From Fibrobacterota bacterium (lineage in GTDB: Bacteria; Fibrobacterota; Chitinivibrionia; Chitinivibrionales; Chitinispirillaceae), in assembly GCA_023436205.1 (NCBI GenBank), contig JAEZKC010000068.1:62001-126000 (forward strand): a stretch of DNA of 64,000 nt. The letters run 5' to 3'. Below are positions 17,794-26,249 of the stretch, piece by piece (position 1 is the stretch's first letter; each line of letters begins with the position of its first letter). A program made the position numbers and the translations under genes. The notes under the pieces were generated by a model, which ran no database searches, was not told the DNA's origin, and saw only the letters and a list, made by a program, of their open reading frames with translations.

Positions 17794-18105
17794 ATGGAGA
17801 AGAAGTCGTTAAGTATTCAGGATGAAGAGGAGTTCGCAGGTAATTTGGTTAACTGGGAAATAGACCGTCATCAAGAGCATACGCTTATTAAGGATGTAAA
17901 GACTGACACTTACCAGGAAGCACTTGGAGCCCTCAATGAGATTGCTCAACTGGCTCAGAAGGAAGATCATCATCCGGAGCTGTGTCTCTCTTATAATCGG
18001 CTCAGAATAGAGTTATATACACACAAGATACATGGTTTATCAGAGGAGGATTTCAAAATGGCAGTAAAAATTGATGAAATCCTCGAAAGAATGCGGTTAC
18101 TCTGA
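17794..18105 (+). CDS. phhB: Pterin-4a-carbinolamine dehydratase family protein
   Basis: A 103-residue protein of the PCD/DCoH family, which dehydrates 4a-hydroxy-tetrahydrobiopterin formed by aromatic amino-acid hydroxylases. The family signature is present: EDHHPELCLSYNRLRIEL with the paired catalytic histidines, then a third His in YTHKIHGLS and a conserved Asp near the C-terminus. Length is normal. The ATG at 17794 has GGAGG five bases upstream. An upstream TTG in frame is rejected. No aromatic hydroxylase is nearby; stand-alone copies in bacteria often have unclear roles. It converges on the CotH gene. Confidence 0.85.
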   Translation: MEKKSLSIQDEEEFAGNLVNWEIDRHQEHTLIKDVKTDTYQEALGALNEIAQLAQKEDHHPELCLSYNRLRIELYTHKIHGLSEEDFKMAVKIDEILERMRLL

Positions 18106-18156
18106 AAAAGTTTGCACCAGAGAAAAGCGGGCGGGCTTATACTCTGATGCTACTAC

Positions 18157-20625
18157 TCATTTAAAAACAAATCTGATATTGTCTACCCTAAGGAATCCAA
18201 CATCTGGATTTACCGACAGGTCCCCTGCACCATCAAAACGGGCACTCGGGGCAAAGGCCAGGCCACTTACCTGAGACATGACCTCATCGAAAATATCTGG
18301 ATTGTCGGGGTTGCCCCATGTGGGATACCCTAATCTATCCACAGGGAGTATCACCGTTTTGATTTCTGGAAGGGCATCGACAGACCAGATATAGTCTTCC
18401 TTGACGCTATAATCTGCATAGACATCACTTTTTATCGAGATAGTAATAGTACGCTGCACATCTGATTTGAGCGAAAGCTGAATCTCCTTGAGGTTGGTCA
18501 GGTCGGTTACATCGCGGAGATTCATCCCGAAACCGCACCATTCGCTCCATGGTTGAGTACTGCCGGATGGGAGCAATTCAAAGGAAAAGTGAATATCTGC
18601 AGTGCCAAACAAAGGATCTTTGGTGCTGTGTTCCAGGGATACCGTTGAGTTCAAAGACGCATAGGTATAGGTCCATCCGCTTACGCTTGCAGCTGGTGCA
18701 AATTCAAAATTGTTAAGCAGATTATCCCTGAGGTGACTGTTAAAGGGATAGTGTTCAAGATATCCGCTGGTATCTGCTTGGGGTTTAATTCCATGCAGGT
18801 GATTGTAGAAACTGGTTTTCAGAATGGAAAAATCATCTTTGAGAGAGGAAACTTCATTGAGCCAGTTTGAGTAAGAGACCACCGGGTCATCCTGTAAAGC
18901 CTTGTCAATCAGCTGGGAATGGGCATCAACTTTTTTGCATAGTGTTTCCGGCTGAAAGAATTTCTCCAGAAACTGTTCTCCGTGCTGAACGAATCTGTTC
19001 CAGTAAAGCTGGGCGGTGAGTTTTATGAAACGGTCACAGTTGGGCGGAGTCACAAAAGAAGATCCTCCCCATACAGGATAGCCAGCACAGGTTGAAGAGG
19101 GTTCATTCCAGTTTGGCAACCCGGCGGATTCGATATAGGGGTCGGTCGCCCACAATGTATTGTCAAGATCCCAGGGGATGAGCCAGAATTTCCCTCCGGA
19201 GTTTTCTTCTTCATAAAGAAAAAAATTATGGTTTGATGCCCAGTTACCACTGCCATAGAAAGACATTATTCCGTCCCAGTTTTTTATGGCCCTGTCAACC
19301 GCAAAGTAGCGAAGGAGGTAATCAAAATCAACTAAAGACGATAGATTTCTGGAAAAGCTTTCTGCTGTAGAGGTGTCAATTGCCTTGTAGAATCCGATCA
19401 TGCGGGAAACATCAGGATTATCGGCCGGTTTGTCGTTTGTCACTAATCCATTAAGGAAATAGCTTCTGGTTCTAGGGGCAGGCCAGGTTTCTTTGTAGAG
19501 ATTGCCGTCTCCGTAAACCGGCCATCTTGCCTTTGTAAATCTTCCATCCACATCTTCCACGGCCACGAAAAGACCGACATAGGTGTTGTTTACATACACT
19601 TTGGCGTAAGATGTTCTGGGGGCGAAAATTCCCATTTCCCTGAACAGTTCGTAAGACAGCATGTCATGCATCTTGGTGGCATCGGCAGACATGGAGTGCA
19701 GGTTCAACCGTTTCATGGAGTAGAACCGTTTATCCGGATCGTACTCGGTGAATTTGACTTTGAAGGAAATTTTGCGGCAAACTTCCTTTTCGATAAGTCT
19801 GCGGTGAGATGTACTGTCGAAGCAGTTGGGTATTGAGTAAGGGGAACCTTTATATCTGAATCCCACAGTGCCTATGGTTTGATCTTCAAACTGCATCTGG
19901 GCGGGAACATAGGTTTCCCGGTATCCATATTGTTCCAGGAAAAGGGAGTCTGCACCACTGAGGGTAAAATGGTATGAACGGATTTTGGTCTGATCAAAAA
20001 CAAAACTCCTTTCATCTGCATTAAGATTAATTGTGATGTTTTCCACAGATCCCGGCACCGATAGATTAAACGGGTAATAAGCATCATGGCGGAAAATGAG
20101 CTGAACAGGGGACTGTGCATCTGCGGTTCTGGTTTGCAAGCTGTTCCGTGCAGCAATATTAGCTTTGAATGTGGCAGAGTGTTTTGACAGAATCAGCTTT
20201 ACGGATGCCCTGACGCCATCATTCCCCTTGAGCTTAAGGAGATAGATGCCGGGTGGTGTATTGTTCAACTGAATGGAACGGCTGGAAATGAGGTTGCAGT
20301 TCAGAAGGCAGCGGCCACTCAGGGCGTAGATCGAGGCTTCTGTAAGCCCGCTGGTTTGAGGCAGTTCAAGTCTGCGAAGGCGGGAATTCCATTTAATGAG
20401 AGATTCTGGACCATGCTTGACAGAATTAATGGCGGGAGAGGACGCACTCGTGGAGAGGAAGAACTTTCCCTGGGAGTCTGTCCGTGTGTTGAATTCTGTA
20501 TAGCCTGCAGACACCAGTACACCTTCAACTGCCAGACCGCTTTTGGCATCTACGACTGTGCCGCTGAAATCTGCGGCGTATACGCCGAGAGCCGTTGCAA
20601 TGATCCACCAGGCTTGTTTTTTCAA
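18157..20625 (-). CDS. Secreted CotH-family protein with CarboxypepD_reg and carbohydrate-binding-like domains
   Basis: About 822 residues. A TTG start is chosen because AGGAGG lies six bases upstream and the protein then begins MKKQAWWIIATALGVYAA, a textbook signal peptide. Order of parts: a carboxypeptidase-regulatory-like beta domain, a sorting-type beta segment (EASIYALSGRC to GIYLLKLKG) placed internally rather than C-terminally, and then the CotH core. The core includes GFRYKGSPYSIPNC, KRLNLHSMSADATKMHD, LFVAVEDVDGRF and WLIPWDLDNTLW. CotH proteins are atypical kinases known from spore coats and also from cellulolytic bacteria. The last 200 residues (GWTYTYASLN to VDNIRFVFK) resemble CBM11/CIA30-type beta-sandwiches. 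It lies directly downstream of the GH9 gene, which suggests a role in handling or presenting cellulolytic enzymes (inference). Confidence 0.8.
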   Translation of the reverse strand: MKKQAWWIIATALGVYAADFSGTVVDAKSGLAVEGVLVSAGYTEFNTRTDSQGKFFLSTSASSPAINSVKHGPESLIKWNSRLRRLELPQTSGLTEASIYALSGRCLLNCNLISSRSIQLNNTPPGIYLLKLKGNDGVRASVKLILSKHSATFKANIAARNSLQTRTADAQSPVQLIFRHDAYYPFNLSVPGSVENITINLNADERSFVFDQTKIRSYHFTLSGADSLFLEQYGYRETYVPAQMQFEDQTIGTVGFRYKGSPYSIPNCFDSTSHRRLIEKEVCRKISFKVKFTEYDPDKRFYSMKRLNLHSMSADATKMHDMLSYELFREMGIFAPRTSYAKVYVNNTYVGLFVAVEDVDGRFTKARWPVYGDGNLYKETWPAPRTRSYFLNGLVTNDKPADNPDVSRMIGFYKAIDTSTAESFSRNLSSLVDFDYLLRYFAVDRAIKNWDGIMSFYGSGNWASNHNFFLYEEENSGGKFWLIPWDLDNTLWATDPYIESAGLPNWNEPSSTCAGYPVWGGSSFVTPPNCDRFIKLTAQLYWNRFVQHGEQFLEKFFQPETLCKKVDAHSQLIDKALQDDPVVSYSNWLNEVSSLKDDFSILKTSFYNHLHGIKPQADTSGYLEHYPFNSHLRDNLLNNFEFAPAASVSGWTYTYASLNSTVSLEHSTKDPLFGTADIHFSFELLPSGSTQPWSEWCGFGMNLRDVTDLTNLKEIQLSLKSDVQRTITISIKSDVYADYSVKEDYIWSVDALPEIKTVILPVDRLGYPTWGNPDNPDIFDEVMSQVSGLAFAPSARFDGAGDLSVNPDVGFLRVDNIRFVFK

Positions 20626-20751
20626 GAAGAGCCTCCTGTTGCAGGTTAGGGAGTTAAGGTGCACAAAAATATTTGTGAAAGAGATAAGGGTGGAGGTTCA
20701 GTTCACTGTGTTGCCGGCGCATTTTGAAATCATAAAACCCGCAAGGCAGCA

Positions 20752-20786
20752 AACCCCGGAGTGACGAGAGTAAATCACGCCGGGGT
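20752..20786 (-). terminator. Hairpin between GH9 and CotH genes
   Basis: CCCCGG-x-GTGA pairs with TCAC-x-CCGGGG. On the minus strand a short TTT follows, just after the GH9 stop codon. It could act as a terminator or processing hairpin that lowers CotH expression relative to GH9. Confidence 0.55.
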
Positions 20787-20793
20787 AGTAAGT

Positions 20794-23280
20794 TTATCTC
20801 ATGATATTAAACTGGTGATCACTAATCCATTTCCCGTTTTTAATTTGCAGCAGGTACATTCCTGAGCTCACTGAGTTTGGTATGTGAACCATAGCAGAGT
20901 TTTTTCCCTTATCTACTACAAAACTCATGATTTTTTGCCCTTTTATGGAGAAGAGAGCAACTTCGGTTCGGGCCTTGGCGGCAGAACTTAAGGTAAGGTT
21001 AAGGGTATTGCCCAGGGTGCGAATAGACTTTAACTCGCTTCTTGAACTGGACCGGGGTGGAACCTGGATAGCGATAGGCGCAATGATCGGATTATCTATT
21101 CTGTAGGCCAGGGATGACATTGCTGTAAGGTACCAGGCATTGTGGGGCAGCCACTGTTCCATCCAACGCCAGTCTGCCCATAATGAATCGGCTGCACGCT
21201 GATGGTAGGGCATGAATTCGAGGTCTTTCTGATCGGCTCTCATTGCGGTGATTCCGTTACAGATTCCACCTTTCACATTGGGGAAAGCGTATCCGCCCAA
21301 TCCAGGGTAGTTTTCATAATTTTTCACTCCGTAGCCGAACATTAAACAGGTGGCAAAAGGATTCTTTCCCAAGATCCAGTCGAGCTGAGACACTGCTAAA
21401 TCGTAGAAGGTGTTCTTCCACAGATCGCCTGTAGGGTCGGCCAGAGGTGAACCGAGGATGAATGCTGCTGCCATGGAGGAAAGGCGGGCATTTTCGCCTT
21501 GCCACCAGTAACCGGTTTCATTTTGCTGAGGCATGAAGAAGGTAGACTGGTATGGTGAGGGGGTATTGGTTTCTTCACCATATACTTCGAAGTCGTAGAG
21601 AGAAAACCCGCAGCATTCCATCCCGCGTTCAACGCCATACATGCGCACATACTGCCCTTGAACTGGTGAGAATGTAAGTTCGCGTAAGCCGGCGGTTCCA
21701 TCGGTGACTTCAGCTGCCTTTGTCCAGGACGTACCATTTAAGGAAACTTCGATGCGGTAGGCTTTTCCGTATGCGGCTTCCCAACGGAGTAAGACTCTAT
21801 TTACCTTATATACTGAGCCAAGGTCTACAGAGATCCATTTATCATTTCCGAAATCGCTGGACCATCTGGTTGTGGAACTGCCATCAACTGCTTTTTCGGC
21901 TCCGAAATTGATGTTGTCGTTTTCCACCCCGGATGAGGTTACGGGACGATTGCGAGCCAGATCTGATCCCGCGACACTCCCTGCGCTTACAGCTCTGTAC
22001 ATTTTCGCATAGTGAAAAGGATTGGGGTCATTCAGAGTGATGTTTTTATACCACAGCAGATTTTTCTTAATTGCATCACGGATAACCTGGATATCCGTGG
22101 GGTTTACAAGTTGCGCATAGCGGCTTAAGGCAACCACTGGAAGTCCCTCTTCTGCGGCATGATAAAAGGGTCTTGAGTTGTTTCCCTGCGCATCGTTTGA
22201 GGAGTAAAACCACCCCTCTTCGGACTGACGGGCTAGAAGAGAACTAACTCTGGCTTGAGCATCCGAAAGATACTCCGCTTCTGATGTGGCGTTATAGAGT
22301 TCTACAGCTGCCATGAGGCCGCAGTAATCGTCTATTATATTTTCTTTTTTGTCATCCTGGTATTTTGTGGGGTTGGCTTTGAGATGGGCATAGGCGCGTT
22401 TTGCACCATTGAGATAGGATGCGGAGCTGGAATCTCCGCTGATACCCGCTTTGGAAGCCCGGGCAAGAGCGGCAATGGACATACCGGCACCCTCCCGCAT
22501 GGCTGCCTGATAATCTCCGGAGCGTACTCCTTCTGAATGGCTCCAGGCACAGATCTCCCGCGGAAAGTTATATCCCCAATTGTCAAAAATTGTCAGGTAG
22601 AAAAAGCCGGCCGGATCCAAAGCACGAAGCAGATAGTCAGCACCCCAAGCTGCTTCAGCTTTTGCTTCTGTAGCAAAAAAGTCCGGTTTCATCTCGATTG
22701 CATGTACAATGGCCCACACCACCATGGGGATTTGCTGCGGATTGAAAAAATTTGCAAATGATAAATGTGACAGGTATTTCCCTCTGTCTCCAGTGGCGTC
22801 GTTCCACCCTCCGTAGGCGTTTCGGGTGCCACTCCCTCCGAACAGTGCAACAGCCTTGTCATCCTGATCAGTATTTCTCATTCCATTGAAAAAACCAATC
22901 TGATCTGCACCAGTTTTGTTTAACAGCACATTCTGGCCAATTGAAAAGAGTGGTGATGTCACCTGGCCATATTTAAGCTTATAGTTACCATCAGTTTTAA
23001 AAGAGCTGAAATCTGCAACTCTAAAGCGTCTGTTCTTCCATCCCTCAACGGTGATTTCTTCACCCGGTGTTGTTGAATCCACAATACTGTTTTGTTCATT
23101 GATGATGTAGCAGGTCTGAGAAGCTAAAGGATCGGAGGACTGAATTACTGCTCTTTTTGGTCCCTCTTTTTCGTAACCGACCTCATTAACTAGGATAATG
23201 GGCTGAGAGTAGGCAATGCAGGCCAAGAGCAGCAGTGCTGCCGCCGTTCTTTGAATAGCGGTGTTTGGTCTTGTAGTCAA
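20794..23280 (-). CDS. GH9 cellulase-type glycoside hydrolase with discoidin module inside the catalytic domain
   Basis: An 828-residue secreted enzyme; GH9 enzymes cleave beta-1,4-glucans by inversion. It starts at TTG with GAGGAG eight bases upstream and has a signal peptide ending near IAYSQ. An N-terminal immunoglobulin-like CelD_N domain (about 27-112) precedes the catalytic domain, which begins with GGWNDATGDRGKY (catalytic-base region near 155). At about residues 440-568 an F5/8-type (discoidin, CBM32-like) module interrupts it: NRPVTSSG, AVDGSSTTRWSS, WISVDLGS, YDFEVYGEE. Catalytic-domain sequence then resumes (NETGYWWQGENARLSSMAAAF, LDWILGKNPFATCLMFG, WLPHNAWYLTAM). The last 85 residues form a sorting-type beta domain (VALFSIKGQKI to GMYLLQIKNG). 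The CotH gene follows in the same direction. Substrate specificity within GH9 is not certain. Confidence 0.88.
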   Translation of the reverse strand: MTTRPNTAIQRTAAALLLLACIAYSQPIILVNEVGYEKEGPKRAVIQSSDPLASQTCYIINEQNSIVDSTTPGEEITVEGWKNRRFRVADFSSFKTDGNYKLKYGQVTSPLFSIGQNVLLNKTGADQIGFFNGMRNTDQDDKAVALFGGSGTRNAYGGWNDATGDRGKYLSHLSFANFFNPQQIPMVVWAIVHAIEMKPDFFATEAKAEAAWGADYLLRALDPAGFFYLTIFDNWGYNFPREICAWSHSEGVRSGDYQAAMREGAGMSIAALARASKAGISGDSSSASYLNGAKRAYAHLKANPTKYQDDKKENIIDDYCGLMAAVELYNATSEAEYLSDAQARVSSLLARQSEEGWFYSSNDAQGNNSRPFYHAAEEGLPVVALSRYAQLVNPTDIQVIRDAIKKNLLWYKNITLNDPNPFHYAKMYRAVSAGSVAGSDLARNRPVTSSGVENDNINFGAEKAVDGSSTTRWSSDFGNDKWISVDLGSVYKVNRVLLRWEAAYGKAYRIEVSLNGTSWTKAAEVTDGTAGLRELTFSPVQGQYVRMYGVERGMECCGFSLYDFEVYGEETNTPSPYQSTFFMPQQNETGYWWQGENARLSSMAAAFILGSPLADPTGDLWKNTFYDLAVSQLDWILGKNPFATCLMFGYGVKNYENYPGLGGYAFPNVKGGICNGITAMRADQKDLEFMPYHQRAADSLWADWRWMEQWLPHNAWYLTAMSSLAYRIDNPIIAPIAIQVPPRSSSRSELKSIRTLGNTLNLTLSSAAKARTEVALFSIKGQKIMSFVVDKGKNSAMVHIPNSVSSGMYLLQIKNGKWISDHQFNIMR

Positions 23281-23519
23281 GTCCGAATCTCCTCAATTTA
23301 AGCGTTTTGAATTACAATCAGTCTCATTCTTTTATAGTTCTATTTAGTAGAATTATCCTCTTGTGCGGTTTAGCTTGCAGCAGGATTTGGGCAAATTTCT
23401 TTGGCGGTCCCATCGTAGTACCCCAGTATTGTTGTGTTTACCTGCAACCATTATGATGAATTTAACCTCCTACTGTATTATTTTTAGATTTTCGAACGTT
23501 CACTGAATCGGAGTCTAGT

Positions 23520-24263
23520 ATGAAAGTTATCGTTCCTTTATTGACTGCGCTCATCGCTGCAGGAGCCACTTATTTCTACCTGCAGAGTCAGGCTGCCCCG
23601 TCACTGCTTGAGGCACCTGATAACCGGGTTGAGATTGCACGCCGAACTGTTGAGGTACGGTTGGATGATCTGCAAAAGGATATCAGGACAGCGCTGGATG
23701 CATTCGCTGAAGTTTTACAGTCCGATAGAAATTTTTCAGTGAAACTGGCTCTTGATAAAGAAACCAATGCGCAGGAAGTAACAGAAGCAGCATCCAAATA
23801 TTTGAAACCTCTGCGGTTTTCCTTTCTGGATATCACTGATGCATCGGGGACAGTACTTTCCTGCGGTCAATTTCCGGCGAATGTGGGTTCCAATGCAATT
23901 GAGAAAATCAAGGCACTGGAATCAGTTCCCAGGTATTTTAAAGATTCTCATATGGGGCGGTCTGTTCTTTCATTGCAGGCTAAAAAAAGTTTCCAGCTTT
24001 TGGAAATACCTCTGACAGTAACCGGAGGCATAATCATCGATGAGCCGTTTCTCAGGAGACTGGGGGAGTATGCGTCCGCTAAGGTGCTTCTAAAAGAGGG
24101 CATGAGTATCAAAGGCATGTCCAATATTCAGAGTATATCTGAAATTCAGGACGGGAAGATTATCATTAATGATCATGAATACGAAGCTGCATCCATAGAT
24201 CTTTCGGTTTCCGATGGGAATGCAAGGTCGCTCATTGTAATACCAGAACATCAGTTTAAATGA
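23520..24263 (+). CDS. Membrane-anchored free-standing sensor-type domain
   Basis: A 247-residue protein with one N-terminal membrane helix (about residues 4-20) and a roughly 220-residue extracytoplasmic domain. The part LRFSFLDITDASGTVLSCGQ followed by FPANVGSN resembles the periplasmic PAS/Cache-like sensor half of NtrY-type histidine kinases (LxLVDxxGxVLSSGxFP). No HAMP, kinase, cyclase or methyl-accepting region follows, so this is a sensor module with no output domain. It overlaps the next gene, an AEC transporter, by four bases, so the pair is co-translated. I infer that it may sense or bind the transporter substrate. Confidence 0.6.
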   Translation: MKVIVPLLTALIAAGATYFYLQSQAAPSLLEAPDNRVEIARRTVEVRLDDLQKDIRTALDAFAEVLQSDRNFSVKLALDKETNAQEVTEAASKYLKPLRFSFLDITDASGTVLSCGQFPANVGSNAIEKIKALESVPRYFKDSHMGRSVLSLQAKKSFQLLEIPLTVTGGIIIDEPFLRRLGEYASAKVLLKEGMSIKGMSNIQSISEIQDGKIIINDHEYEAASIDLSVSDGNARSLIVIPEHQFK

Positions 24264-25252
24264 TGGACAGTGCCAGAATATTTGAAGTACTTAGAATAAC
24301 GCTTCCGGTATTCGGAGTGATTGGTATCGGGAATTTTCTGTCCAGACGCAATATTATGAATGAGGATCATCAGCGTTTTCTGAATGATCTTGCCTATTAC
24401 CTTTCACTTCCCGCCCTAATTTTTGTCGAGCTTGCAAGCCAGCCATTTTATAAGTTGCTGGACAGCGTGCTCATTTTCAGCACACTTATTTCTATTTCCA
24501 TAATTTTTATTCTCTACTCCGCCGGCGCACTCATTTTCAGGCTTAAAGGTGGTCTTGCTGCAGCGGTAATATTCGGTACTTACTGGGCTAATGTGACCTA
24601 TATGGGGTTTCCTCTGGCTTCGTCGGCTTTTGGCATCGAGCAAGGTTTGGCTAAAGCTGCAATAATCAATGCATTCAGTATACCGGTTTTCGTAGCGGTT
24701 TCCTTTATCATGATCGGGTTTACTTCTGAACGCGGTCAACGCAACATTGTGGCTTCGGTGAGAAACGCGCTTTTAAATCCTGTAATCCTTGCAGCCCTAA
24801 CGGGACTGGCTGTCGCATGGATTATAAGTGCACTTAAGCTCAACAGCAGCTCCGGTTCCGTGCCCCTCCCCCTAAAAGAAGCTGCAATGTCAGCTAAGGC
24901 ATTCCTGCGGCTGGTTGGCACAATGGGACTTCCTCTTGCTCTTCTGGCTGTTGGAGGGAAACTGCGTATCAAGGCGATCGGGAGGCATTTTGTGCCACTT
25001 TCGTTTACTGTTCTCGGGAAACTTATACTCTTACCCCTTATAACTATTGCAGTATTTAAACTGCTGTTCCCTGCAGCTGACAAGATGGTAGCCGGGGTGG
25101 CGGTTCTTTTAATGGCTACGCCGGTTGCGGTGGCCACTTCGGTTGTATCATCCAAATTCAAGGTTGAGGAACAGTTCGTTTCATCACTCCTTGCAGTGAG
25201 TACGATTCTGAGTATCATAACCATCCCGTTGTGGCTGTATTTTATCCTCTGA
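24260..25252 (+). CDS. AEC-family permease (auxin efflux carrier superfamily)
   Basis: A 330-residue membrane protein with about ten hydrophobic segments. The N-terminal FGVIGIGNFLSRRNIMNEDHQRFLND followed by LSLPALIFVEL region and the C-terminal VAGVAVLLMATPVAVATSVVSSKF are characteristic of AEC transporters, which carry organic acids or amino acids across the inner membrane. Length is normal. The ATG overlaps the stop of the sensor-domain gene by four bases. A possible terminator hairpin (TGCGGGG and CCCCGCA) starts at the stop codon and runs into the first REP element. The transported substrate is unknown. Confidence 0.85.
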   Translation: MMDSARIFEVLRITLPVFGVIGIGNFLSRRNIMNEDHQRFLNDLAYYLSLPALIFVELASQPFYKLLDSVLIFSTLISISIIFILYSAGALIFRLKGGLAAAVIFGTYWANVTYMGFPLASSAFGIEQGLAKAAIINAFSIPVFVAVSFIMIGFTSERGQRNIVASVRNALLNPVILAALTGLAVAWIISALKLNSSSGSVPLPLKEAAMSAKAFLRLVGTMGLPLALLAVGGKLRIKAIGRHFVPLSFTVLGKLILLPLITIAVFKLLFPAADKMVAGVAVLLMATPVAVATSVVSSKFKVEEQFVSSLLAVSTILSIITIPLWLYFIL

Positions 25253-25269
25253 TGCGGGGGGATATGCTG

Positions 25270-25311
25270 CCCCGCAGGTGCATCATGGCTTCTTAATAAA
25301 TCACCTATGGG
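25270..25311. repeat. REP-like palindrome 1 (RAYT family)
   Basis: First of seven copies of a roughly 41-bp imperfect palindrome with arms CCCCGYAGGTG and CACCTAYGGGG and a variable A+T-rich centre. This copy reads CCCCGCAGGTG...CACCTATGGG. It lies downstream of the AEC gene. The family is assigned to the Y1 transposase gene at 42536-43531, which has three copies beside it. Confidence 0.8.
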
Positions 25312-25415
25312 CATCAGTCCGGGTGGGGGTTTGAGCGTGTGGTATCGGATGGAGTTCAGGGGCAGGCAATGTTCTTGAAGAGTTTACCACCTTTCTAATT
25401 CAATGAGTTACGCTA

Positions 25416-25456
25416 CCCCGTAGGTGCATTGTAGAACTCATGAATCACCTGCGGGG
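25416..25456. repeat. REP-like palindrome 2
   Basis: A 41-bp copy, CCCCGTAGGTG...CACCTGCGGGG, 74 bp upstream of the barrel-protein start at 25530. Together with copy 1 it forms a spaced pair about 145 bp apart in the same intergenic region. Confidence 0.85.
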
Positions 25457-25529
25457 CAGTATTTGATCCCGGGCATAATTCTTGCACCCTTTCCTATCAG
25501 CAGTTCATTTCCTTTTCCAGGAGGGTGTC

Positions 25530-26138
25530 ATGAATCATGCCATCTATACAAAAGCAGTTATATTTTCACTACTTTTGATATTTTCCCTATCGGCACAGAC
25601 TTCGCCATCACAGGATGATTCCTCTTCCATTCAAAATCAGCAGCAAGAGTACCCACCTCCAGACACTACTCCTCCCGGACCTGCTCCCGGTATGGAGGAA
25701 ACAAAGCACCGAGCAGCTGAATTCACCATTGTGGGATTCGGGCCGGCATCCCTTACCAATATTACTTCAGAAGATCTGGCCTACAGTTTTTACTTCGGAC
25801 GAATCTGGGAGGTGAATCCCTATGCCGGTATTCGCACCATGGCGGAAGCTTCCACCGATTTCAGTAACTCAGTCCTTGCCGGGCTTAATCTTGGTTTGAA
25901 TTTCATACCCTTTTATGCCGAAGTTTCTCCGTTTCTTGCCGGTGATTTTGGTTTTGGCTACGCCAGAGAAAATGACGAAAACATTTTCGGTTTCAATGCC
26001 GGAATATCCGCCGGTGTCCAGCTCTTCCGCTCTTCTACCGTGCAGATGCTCATTGAAGGCAGGGTAAATGCATTGATTGATGGATGGGAGGATCATTACC
26101 CAACCGCCTATTCCGCAAGAGTTGGGTTGCTTTTTTAA
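25530..26138 (+). CDS. Predicted outer-membrane beta-barrel protein
   Basis: A 202-residue secreted protein. The ATG at 25530 follows AGGAGG, and the protein starts with a signal peptide (MNHAIYTKAVIFSLLLIFSLSAQ). A Pro/Ser/Gln-rich linker of about 30 residues follows. The rest is alternating polar/aromatic strands with frequent Gly and Tyr (YFGRIWEVNPYAGIRTMAE, FGFGYARENDENIFGFNAG). It ends in a terminal Phe (ARVGLLF), the usual signal for outer-membrane insertion by BamA. No family assigned. It has its own downstream terminator. Confidence 0.65.
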   Translation: MNHAIYTKAVIFSLLLIFSLSAQTSPSQDDSSSIQNQQQEYPPPDTTPPGPAPGMEETKHRAAEFTIVGFGPASLTNITSEDLAYSFYFGRIWEVNPYAGIRTMAEASTDFSNSVLAGLNLGLNFIPFYAEVSPFLAGDFGFGYARENDENIFGFNAGISAGVQLFRSSTVQMLIEGRVNALIDGWEDHYPTAYSARVGLLF

Positions 26139-26142
26139 ATTG

Positions 26143-26170
26143 AGCCCCGAGAAGCTCTCGGGGTTTCTTT
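26143..26170 (+). terminator. Intrinsic terminator after the barrel-protein gene
   Basis: AGCCCCGAGA and TCTCGGGGTT pair across a short AGC loop, followed by a T-rich tail (TTTCTTT). Confidence 0.85.
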
Positions 26171-26249
26171 CTGCCCTTGTAATTATTCCCTTCCGGATGC
26201 CGTTTTAAGTATAGAACCTTAAACACCCAAACTAAGCCGGAGGTGGTTT

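Noticed and set aside
24736..25314. 192-codon minus-strand frame opposite the AEC transporter
   Set aside because: Shadow of hydrophobic codons of a membrane protein; no start signals or domain.
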